Below, piece by piece: positions 53,159 through 61,896 of a stretch of 64,000 nt of DNA. The translations under genes and the position numbers were made by a program. The stretch is taken from NCBI GenBank assembly GCA_047602055.1, contig JASGIG010000001.1:1116001-1180000 (forward strand), given 5' to 3'. The notes under the pieces are model-generated. The model was not told the DNA's origin and made no database searches. It saw nothing but the letters and a program-made list of their open reading frames with translations. This DNA is from JAODBQ01 sp047602055. Its GTDB lineage: Bacteria > Actinomycetota > Acidimicrobiia > Acidimicrobiales > Ilumatobacteraceae. Each line of letters opens with the position of its first letter. Positions within the stretch are counted from its first letter, which is position 1.

Positions 53159-53707
53159 GTGGCCGCCCGCCCCCTGCGCTTCGACCCGGTCGCCGAGGCC
53201 CGCCGCAACTGGGTGGAGCACGGGTGGGGCGACGCGGCCGACGGGATGGCGCTGGTCACCTCGGTGGTGCGCGTCCAGCAGATCTTCCTCGCCCGCATCG
53301 AGCGCACGCTGGCGCCGTTCGGGCTGACGTTCGCCCGCTACGAGGTGCTGATGCTGCTGACGTTCACGCGGACCGGGCAGCTGCCGCTCGGCAAGATCGG
53401 CAAGCGCCTGCAGGTCCATCCCGCGAGCGTCACCAACGTCATCGACCGCCTGGAGGCCGACGGTCTGGTGCGCCGCCGCCCGCACCCGACGGACCAGCGC
53501 ACGACGCTGGCGGCGATCACCGCCAAGGGTCGCAAGGTCGCCGCCGCGGCCACCGACGTGCTCAACACCGAGGTGTTCGCCCAGGTCGGTCCCGGTCCCG
53601 AGGAGCTGGTCGAGCTGTTCGACGCGCTCGCTACCCTGCGCCACGCCGCGGGTGACTTCGAGGCGGCGCCGGATCAGGCCGGATCCGTCGTCAACCTCCG
53701 TTCTTGA
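53159..53707 (+). CDS. MarR-family regulator of the icmF operon
   Basis: Winged-helix regulator of 182 residues starting at GTG 53159. The recognition region is KIGKRLQVHPASVTNVIDRL and the wing is RRRPHPTDQRTTLAAIT. The divergent acyl-CoA operon and the 9-bp dyad between them make it the likely repressor, perhaps sensing an acyl-CoA. Its last residues (GSVVNLRS) and its stop codon come from a palindromic repeat that overlaps the 3' end. Confidence 0.9.
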   Translation: MAARPLRFDPVAEARRNWVEHGWGDAADGMALVTSVVRVQQIFLARIERTLAPFGLTFARYEVLMLLTFTRTGQLPLGKIGKRLQVHPASVTNVIDRLEADGLVRRRPHPTDQRTTLAAITAKGRKVAAAATDVLNTEVFAQVGPGPEELVELFDALATLRHAAGDFEAAPDQAGSVVNLRS

Positions 53708-53745
53708 CGACGGATCGCGCCGCTCCGGCAGGGATCCGTCGTCAA
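53682..53745. repeat. TTGACGACGGATC palindromic repeat cluster
   Basis: GATCCGTCGTCAA (53682-53694) pairs with TTGACGACGGATC (53704-53716), and a third copy in the first orientation lies at 53733-53745. The family also occurs at 25751-25817. The first copy overlaps the end of the marR gene and supplies its stop. Confidence 0.75.
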
Positions 53746-53829
53746 CCTCGCGGGGTGGGGCGAACCCCACCCTGAGGGCACCGGGAGGCCGGATGGGCGG
53801 CGAGGGGACGGTTCCCTACCGTCGAACCC

Positions 53830-54615
53830 ATGCCTGTCGCCACGAACACGTTCGATCCGCCCGCCGCCGAGACGACACCCGCGTCCACCGGTTTCGCCGC
53901 CCGCGCCCTCGATGCCGTCAAGGTCTACGGCCGCGGCGACACCGCCGTGCGCGCCCTCGACGGCGTCACCGTCGGCATCCCGTCCGGTCGCTTCACGGCG
54001 ATCATGGGACCGTCCGGCTCCGGCAAGTCGACGCTGATGCACTGCCTCGCCGGGCTCGACACGCTCACGTCCGGGCGGGTGATGCTCGGCGACGTCGACC
54101 TCGGCCGGCTCAACGACCGCCAGCTCACCAAGGTCCGCCGCGAGCGCATCGGCTTCGTCTTCCAGGCGTTCAACCTCCTGCCGACGCTGACCGCCAGGGA
54201 GAACGTCACGCTGCCGAGCGACCTCGCCGGCCACCGCGTCGACAAGCAGTGGCTCGCCCACGTGATCGACACCGTCGGCCTCGGCGAGCGCCTGAAGCAC
54301 CGGCCGTCGGAGCTGTCGGGCGGCCAGCAGCAGCGCGTCGCCGTCGCCCGTGCGCTCGCCGGCCGGCCGCAGCTGATCTTCGCCGACGAGCCCACCGGCA
54401 ACCTCGACAGCCGCACCGGCGCCGAGATCCTCGGGTTCATGCGGAGTGCGGTCGACGAGCTCGGCCAGACGATCGCGATGGTCACCCACGACCCCGTCGC
54501 TGCCAGCTACGCGCACAGCGTCGTGTTCCTCGCCGACGGCCAGATCGTCGGCCACCTGCAGTCGCCCACCCCCGCCACGGTCCTGGACCGCATGGCCGGG
54601 CTCGGGCGGCCGTGA
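53830..54615 (+). CDS. ABC transporter ATP-binding protein, MacB/LolD type
   Basis: ATPase of 261 residues. Walker A is GPSGSGKSTLMHCLAGLD, the Q-loop is FVFQAFNLLP, the signature is ELSGGQQQRVAVARALA, and Walker B is LIFADEPTGNLDSRTG followed by the His of VTHDP. A 40-residue N-terminal extension precedes the fold. It should work with the two-FtsX-domain permease encoded 100 bases downstream. Nothing else was seen in the gap between them. Confidence 0.93.
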   Translation: MPVATNTFDPPAAETTPASTGFAARALDAVKVYGRGDTAVRALDGVTVGIPSGRFTAIMGPSGSGKSTLMHCLAGLDTLTSGRVMLGDVDLGRLNDRQLTKVRRERIGFVFQAFNLLPTLTARENVTLPSDLAGHRVDKQWLAHVIDTVGLGERLKHRPSELSGGQQQRVAVARALAGRPQLIFADEPTGNLDSRTGAEILGFMRSAVDELGQTIAMVTHDPVAASYAHSVVFLADGQIVGHLQSPTPATVLDRMAGLGRP

Positions 54616-54714
54616 TGAACGTGCCCCGGTCGCGAAGCCGCTCCCTGCGCCTGCCGTGCTCGCCGCGTCCACTGCGCTTCGATGCTCACCGCTCCCTGGA
54701 TCGGAGATGAACCC

Positions 54715-57250
54715 ATGTTGAAGCTCACGGTCAAGAACCTCACCGCCCACAAGCGCCGCCTGCTGGCGACCAGTCTGGCGGTGATCCTCGGCGTCGCCTT
54801 CCTGTCGGCGACGCTCACGCTCGGCGACACGATGCGCGCCGGGTTCCGCTCGGCGATCGCCGAGGGCATCGGCGACACGTCCGTCGCCGTGCGCAGCGCC
54901 ACCCGGCTCAACGGCGGCGACAGCGGCCAGCAGGCCGGCGTCGTCGACGCCTCGCTCGTCGACCAGCTGCGCACGGTCGACGGCGTGGCCGCGGCCGAAC
55001 CGTACGTCGAAGGCGTCGCCCAGATCGTCGGCGCCGGCGGCCGCCCGCTCGGCGGCGGCGGCCCGCCGACGGTCGCCATGAACTGGGTGCCCACCGGGCC
55101 GCTCAACCCCTACCGCATCGTCGACGGCCGCGCCCCCGAGGCCGCCGGCGAGGTGGCGATCGACAAGCTGTCGGCCAAGGAGGGCGACCTGCACGTCGGC
55201 GACCGCACCGTCGTGCGCACGCCACAACCGCAGCAGGTGACCATCGTCGGCATCGCCGCGTTCGGCGCCCACGACACGCTCGGCGGCGCCACGATCACGT
55301 TCTTCACCACGGGCCAGGCGTCGCAGCTGCTGCTCGGCCAGCCGGGCAAGCTGTCGAGCGTCAGCCTCGCCGCCGAGCCGGGCGTGAGCGAGTCCGAGCT
55401 GGCCGCCCGCGTCACGCCGACGCTGCCGGCCGGCACGGAGGCGGCGACCGGGACGATGCTGCGCGCCGAGCTTCCAGACGTCGATCGACGACGACTTCCT
55501 GAGCTTCTTCCGGGCGCTGTTGCTGGCGTTCGCGATGGTCGCCCTGCTGGTGGCGACGTTCAGCATCTACAACACGTTCTCGATCGTCGTCGCCCAGCGA
55601 ACCAGGGAGTCGGCGCTGCTGCGGGCGCTCGGTGCCTCGCGCCGCCAGGTGCTGCGCTCGGTGGTCTTCGAGGCGTTCCTGATCGGTGCGATCGCCTCCG
55701 GCCTCGGCCTCGCCGCCGGCTACGGCCTGGCCGTGGGGATGAAGGCGCTGCTCGCCGCGGAGAACCTCGACCTGCCCGTCGCGCTCGTGCTCACCACCGG
55801 GACCGTCGCCGCAGCCCTGGCCGTCGGCATCGGCGTCACGCTCGTCGCCAGCATCGCCCCAGCGGTCAAGGCGTCGCGCGTCGCCCCGCTGGCGGCGATG
55901 CGCGACGTCGCCGTCGACCGCAGCGCGACGTCGAAGGCGCGGGCGCTGGCCGGCCTGGTGACCACGGGCGGCGGCGTCGCCCTGCTGATCGCCGGCGCCA
56001 CCGGTGCGACGTTCGCCCTCGTCGGGCTCGGCACGCTCGTCGCCCTGATCGGTTTCGTGCTGCTCGGGCCGGTGGCCGCCCGTCCGGCCGCGGCGGTGCT
56101 CGGTGCGCCGGTCGCGATCGCCCCTGGCCGTGCCGGCTCGCTGGCCCGGCGCAACGCGATGCGCAACCCGAAGCGCACCGCGGCGACGGCCTCCGCGCTG
56201 ATGATCGGCGTCGCCGTGGTGGCGGCGTTCACCGTGCTGGCCGCCTCGGTGAAGGCCTCGGTCGCCCACACCGCCGACACCGCGGTGAAGGCCGACCTGG
56301 TGCTGGCGCAGAACGACGGCGGCGTCCCCGGCATCGACCCGGCCGTCGCCCCGGCGCTGCGCGAGGTGCCGCAGCTCGACAAGGTCGTCGCCGCCGGCGT
56401 CGGCACGATGCGCATCGGCGGGTCGACGGAGCAGCCGATGGTGATGGACACCACGAACCTCACCGACCTCGTCGACATGCAGGTCCGCGAGGGCTCGCTC
56501 GACCACCTGCCCGCCGACGGGCTCGCCCTGCAGGCCGACTTCGCCAAGTCGCACGGGTGGACCGTCGGCTCCGAGGTGCCGGTGACGTTCCCCGACGGGA
56601 CGCAGTCGACGATGACCGTCGACGTCGTCTACGGCCTGAAGAACCTGTTCGGCGACATCCTCGTGTCGCAGGACGCGTACGCCCCGCACGCCACCCAACC
56701 GGCCGACGTCGTCATCCTGATGACCAAGGCGGCCGGGGTGACGACGGCGGAGGCGCAAGCCGCGGCGCAGGCCGTCGCCGAGCGCTTCTCCTCGCCCGAC
56801 GTGCAGACCCGCACGGCGTACATGGACTCCGTGAACGCCCAGGTCGACCAGGCGCTGGCGTTCGTCTACGGGCTGCTGGCGATCGCCGTGACCATCGCCG
56901 TGATGGGCATCGGCAACACGATCTCGCTGTCGGTGCACGAGCGCACCCGCGAGCTCGGGCTGCTGCGGGCCATCGGCCAGTCACGCCGCCGGATCCGCAC
57001 GATGGTGCGCGGCGAGGCAATCGTCGTCGCCGTCTTCGGCACCGTCGGCGGGCTGCTGCTCGGCACGCTCGGCGGCTGGGCCGTCGTGAAGGCGGTCGGT
57101 GACGACCAGGGCATCGGCAGCTTCGACCTGCCGGTCACCCGCCTGGCCGTCGTCGTCGGCCTCGGTGCCCTCGCCGGCGTGCTCGCCGCCCGCCGCCCCG
57201 CCAAGCGGGCCGCGAAGCTCGACGTCCTCGGGGCGATCGCGACGAGATGA
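54715..57250 (+). CDS. ABC transporter permease with two FtsX domains, apparent frameshift
   Basis: Large exporter permease of about 845 residues when joined. The N-terminal helix (MLKLTVKNLTAHKRRLLATS, then LAVILGVAFLSATLTL) leads to an outside domain. A first FtsX unit follows (FRALLLAFAMVALLVATFSI, RTRESALLRALGASRRQVLR) and a second ends the protein (VAVMGIGNTISL-like region, then RTRELGLLRAIGQSRRRIRT). The frame changes near 55470, fitting one extra or two missing bases, and the sequence on both sides is family-like. The start at 54715 is an ATG before the conserved N-terminus. It works with the ATPase just upstream. Confidence 0.85.
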
Positions 57251-57331
57251 CGAACGCCGCCCGGTCGGGCAAACTCGGACCTCCGGAGCGAAATACACTT
57301 CGGTTCCACATCCAGAAGCAAGAAGGGGACC

Positions 57332-58567
57332 ATGGGGCTCATCCAAGCAGCGATCGGCGCGCTCGGCGGGACGCTCGCCGACCAGTGGAAGGACTTCTTC
57401 ACGGTGCCGGACGGCCTGGCGCCGACCGCGGCGCTGTTCGCAGCCGTCCCCCGTGGCCAGAACGCGGGCCGGGGTTCGAACACCAAGGCGTCCGACGGCG
57501 TGATCACCAACGGCAGCCGCATCATCGTCCCCGAGGGGTACGGCCTGGTCCTGACGGAGCAGGGCAAGATCACCGGCTTCGCCGCCGAGGCCGGCGCCTA
57601 CGAGTGGCACAGCGATGCCCAGGACTCGCAGTCGATCTTCGCCGGCGACGGCATCGTCAGCCCGCTGATCAAGACCTCCTGGGAGCGCTTCAAGTTCGGC
57701 GGCCGCCCGGGCAGCCAGCAGCGGGCGTACTTCGTGACGCTGAAGGAGCTGCCGAACAACCGCTTCGGCACCCAGTCGGAGATCTACTGGGACGACGCCT
57801 ACATGAACGCCCAGGTCGGCGCGGTCACGCGGGGGACGTACACCCTGAAGATCGTCGATCCGATCCTGTTCGTCCAGGCCTGGGTGCCGGCGACGTACCT
57901 CGAACCGGGCAAGGTGTTCGACTTCACCGACATCGACAACGACGCCGCCTCGCAGCTGTTCAACGAGGTCGTCGGCTCGCTCGCCCCGGCGTTCTCGATG
58001 TACACGAACGATCCGGCGAAGGGCAACCGGATCACCAAGATCCAGCAGGACTCGATCGGCTTCGCCCAGAGCCTGGCGGCGGCGGTCGAGCAGAACTACC
58101 AGTGGAGCTCGGCGCGAGGGTTGCAGATCGTCGCCACCGCGATCGTCTCCATCGAGTACGACGAGTCGACCCGCGAGCTGCTGCGCAACGTGCAGCGCGC
58201 CGACGCGCTCTCCGGTGCTCGTGGGAACTCGAACCTGCAGGCGTCGGTCGCCGCGGGCTTCGAGGCAGCGGGCCAGAACCAGGGAAGTGCCGGATTGGTC
58301 GGCTTCGGCGTGGCCGCGGGCGGGGCCGGTCTCGGCGGGCTGCAACAGCCCGTGCCGGGCATCGGCGCCCAGAGCACGCCGGCGTCGGCGGCGCCACCGC
58401 CTCCGCCACCGCCGACGGGCGCTCCTGCGGCGGCGGCACCGCCCCCGCCGCCACCGGCCGCGCCGGATCCGGTGGCGCAGCTCGCCAAGTTCAAGGAGAT
58501 GCTCGACGCCGGCCTCATCACCCAGGCGGACTACGACGCCGCCAAGGCCAAGGTCCTCGGCCTCTGA
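57332..58567 (+). CDS. SPFH domain protein with C-terminal SHOCT motif (YdjI-like)
   Basis: A 411-residue protein with an SPFH/virion-core-like domain (about residues 55-285; ITNGSRIIVPEGYGLVLTEQ and YTLKIVDPILFVQAWV), followed by a Pro-rich linker (APPPPPPPTGAP). A SHOCT-type oligomerisation motif ends it (KFKEMLDAGLITQADYDAAK). This architecture resembles B. subtilis YdjI, a membrane-stress protein. It lies 17 bases before a zinc-ribbon gene like YdjG, so the group looks like a phage-shock-type module. Confidence 0.83.
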   Translation: MGLIQAAIGALGGTLADQWKDFFTVPDGLAPTAALFAAVPRGQNAGRGSNTKASDGVITNGSRIIVPEGYGLVLTEQGKITGFAAEAGAYEWHSDAQDSQSIFAGDGIVSPLIKTSWERFKFGGRPGSQQRAYFVTLKELPNNRFGTQSEIYWDDAYMNAQVGAVTRGTYTLKIVDPILFVQAWVPATYLEPGKVFDFTDIDNDAASQLFNEVVGSLAPAFSMYTNDPAKGNRITKIQQDSIGFAQSLAAAVEQNYQWSSARGLQIVATAIVSIEYDESTRELLRNVQRADALSGARGNSNLQASVAAGFEAAGQNQGSAGLVGFGVAAGGAGLGGLQQPVPGIGAQSTPASAAPPPPPPPTGAPAAAAPPPPPPAAPDPVAQLAKFKEMLDAGLITQADYDAAKAKVLGL

Positions 58568-58584
58568 CCGGCCGGCGGACGACC

Positions 58585-59802
58585 ATGACGAACTTCCCAC
58601 CCCCAAACCTGGGGGATCAACCCCCGGGCGCCGGGGACGACGCAACGATCAACACCCAGAACGCGCGCCTCGACGACGGCGTCAACCGCTGCCCGCAGTG
58701 CGGCGCGACCGAGATCCAGCTGCGCCCGTCGACCGGCACCCTGGTGTGCCTGTTCTGCCGTCACGAGTGGTCGGAAGCTCGCCTGGACGAGCAGATCCCC
58801 AACGACGACATCGCCCAGCTGCACGGCACGACGATCGGATCCGGCGCCGCCGACATCGACACCGACAGTCAGTCGCTGATCACGATGAAGTGCGAGGGCT
58901 GCGGCGCCGAGGTGATCGTCAACACGGCCGAGCAGATGGGGGCCCGCTGTCACTGGTGCCGGCACGTCCTCACCGTCAACCAACAGGTGCCCAACGGCGC
59001 GGTGCCCGACGCCCTGCTGCCGTTCAAGATCACCCACGACGACGCGATGGCGAGGATCCGGGAGTTCGCCGGGAAGCGGCGGCTCTTCGCCCATCGTGGG
59101 TTCATCCGCGACTTCAACGCCAACAACGTGGTCGGCGTCTACATGCCGTACATGGTGGTCGACGGCAATGTCAGCGCCGACGTCGTCGGCGTCGGCGAGG
59201 TCAAGACCCGGCAGTACACGCGGGGCTCGGGCGACGACAAGTACACCGTCTACGACGCCGACGTCTACCAGGTGCATCGGCACGTCGACTTCACCGTCGA
59301 CGACCTGACCATCGAGTCGTCGGCCGGCCGGGCGAACATGGACTCGCGGGTCAACACCAACAACATCATCAACACGATCCTGCCGTTCGACACCGAGAAC
59401 GCCGTGCGCTGGAACGCCAGCTACCTCACCGGCTACACGTCCGAGAAGCGCGATCAGGACGTGGCCAACCTCATGCCGGCACTCGAGAACCAACTGCTGT
59501 CCATCGCCCGCTCGCAGGTCGAGGCGAGCACCCAGGGATACGACCGCGGGGTGCGCTGGGAGCGTGAGCACCTCGACGTGCACGGCACCCGCTGGATCGC
59601 GATGTACCTGCCGGTGTGGCTGTACTCCTACCTCCAGGAACGGGACGGGGGCGGCATGCTCCACTACATCGCGGTGAACGGGAGGACGGGCGAGGTGATG
59701 GGCAGCGTCCCGGTGTCGGTGGGCCGGCTGGCGTCGGCGGCGGTCGCCGTCGGTGTCGTCGTCGAGGCCATCGCCGCGGCGATCGTGGCGGCAGCCGGAT
59801 GA
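58585..59802 (+). CDS. Zinc-ribbon membrane protein (YdjG/TFIIB-ribbon type)
   Basis: A 405-residue protein with two zinc ribbons near the N-terminus: CPQCGATEI with LVCLFCRHEW, and MKCEGCGAEV with RCHWCRHVL, each giving a pair of C-x-x-C. The middle part is beta-rich. A hydrophobic C-terminal segment (VAVGVVVEAIAAAIVAAAG) may anchor it. The layout matches B. subtilis YdjG-type proteins found beside YdjI-like SPFH proteins. It is coupled to the small membrane protein downstream by an ATGA overlap. Confidence 0.8.
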   Translation: MTNFPPPNLGDQPPGAGDDATINTQNARLDDGVNRCPQCGATEIQLRPSTGTLVCLFCRHEWSEARLDEQIPNDDIAQLHGTTIGSGAADIDTDSQSLITMKCEGCGAEVIVNTAEQMGARCHWCRHVLTVNQQVPNGAVPDALLPFKITHDDAMARIREFAGKRRLFAHRGFIRDFNANNVVGVYMPYMVVDGNVSADVVGVGEVKTRQYTRGSGDDKYTVYDADVYQVHRHVDFTVDDLTIESSAGRANMDSRVNTNNIINTILPFDTENAVRWNASYLTGYTSEKRDQDVANLMPALENQLLSIARSQVEASTQGYDRGVRWEREHLDVHGTRWIAMYLPVWLYSYLQERDGGGMLHYIAVNGRTGEVMGSVPVSVGRLASAAVAVGVVVEAIAAAIVAAAG

Positions 59803-60071
59803 TCGCGATCCTGCTCAGCCTGGCGTCGAGCAGCGGCGGTCCGGGGTGGTTGCTCGCCGCCGGACCGGCGGCCGGCGTCGGGACCTACGTCGTCGGCTAC
59901 CGCTACTACCGCAACACCCAGGCATCGCACAGCTTCGAGCGCGAGACCCGCATCCAGTCCCAGCCGGTGTCGGGGAACGATGCGAAGATCGGCGAGAACA
60001 ACGGCACGAGGCAGTCGTCCGTCGACGGCGACAACCGATCGGACCACCGCCGGCGCGTGCAGCGCGGCTGA
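59799..60071 (+). CDS. Small single-pass membrane protein of the SPFH module
   Basis: A 90-residue protein with one N-terminal hydrophobic segment (AILLSLASSSGGPGWLLAAG, then PAAGVGTYVVGYRYY) and a polar, charged tail. Its start overlaps the stop of the zinc-ribbon gene. By position it resembles the small membrane component of YdjGHI-type modules; no sequence motif confirms this. It ends 6 bases from the convergent fumC. Confidence 0.65.
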   Translation: MIAILLSLASSSGGPGWLLAAGPAAGVGTYVVGYRYYRNTQASHSFERETRIQSQPVSGNDAKIGENNGTRQSSVDGDNRSDHRRRVQRG

Positions 60072-60077
60072 GAGCCC

Positions 60078-61424
<1,347 letters not shown>

Positions 61425-61514
61425 CTGTCAGGGCGGCGAGCGCCGAAGCGAAGCGGAGGCGGCGAGTACGGCAGGCGAAGGGAGCGGCTTTGCCGTGACC
61501 GGAGCACGAACATC

Positions 61515-61865
61515 TCAGCTGCGCCGCAGGGTTTCGATCAGGCCGGTGATCTCCAGGACGCGTCGGGCCGAGGGCGACATGCCCGTCACCGCGACCTCGA
61601 CCCGGCGCTCGCGTGCCCGGTTGGACAGGGTGATGATCGAGCGCAGCCCGCTGGAGTCGATGAACCCGACCTCGCCGAGATCGATCTCGATGCACGCCGG
61701 CTGCTCGGCGAGCGCCTGGGTGGCCGCCGCCTCGAACGTGTGCGCCGACGAGGCGTCGATCTCGCCGCTGGCCAGCAACCGGGTGACACCGCCGTCGTAG
61801 ACGACCTGCACGGTCAGCGTGCTGTCGACGATCGCATTGGACAGCGCATCACCACTGGTGCTCAC
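61515..61865 (-). CDS. STAS-domain anti-sigma factor antagonist
   Basis: A 116-residue single-domain protein of the SpoIIAA/RsbV type. The phosphorylatable Ser lies in VGFIDSSGLRSIITLS (about residue 74), the conserved position for kinase-regulated partner switching. The start is the GTG at 61865, which gives a full STAS fold. No partner kinase or sigma factor lies beside it. It sits between fumC and treS. Confidence 0.88.
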   Translation of the reverse strand: MSTSGDALSNAIVDSTLTVQVVYDGGVTRLLASGEIDASSAHTFEAAATQALAEQPACIEIDLGEVGFIDSSGLRSIITLSNRARERRVEVAVTGMSPSARRVLEITGLIETLRRS

Positions 61866-61896
61866 GAACGGCCAACGTACCCCAGGAGGCCCGTCG

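Noticed and set aside
53128..53655. A 175-residue plus-strand frame overlapping the MarR gene
   Set aside because: It is an out-of-frame reading of the MarR gene, which has the clear winged-helix motif; the alternative is Arg/Gly-rich.
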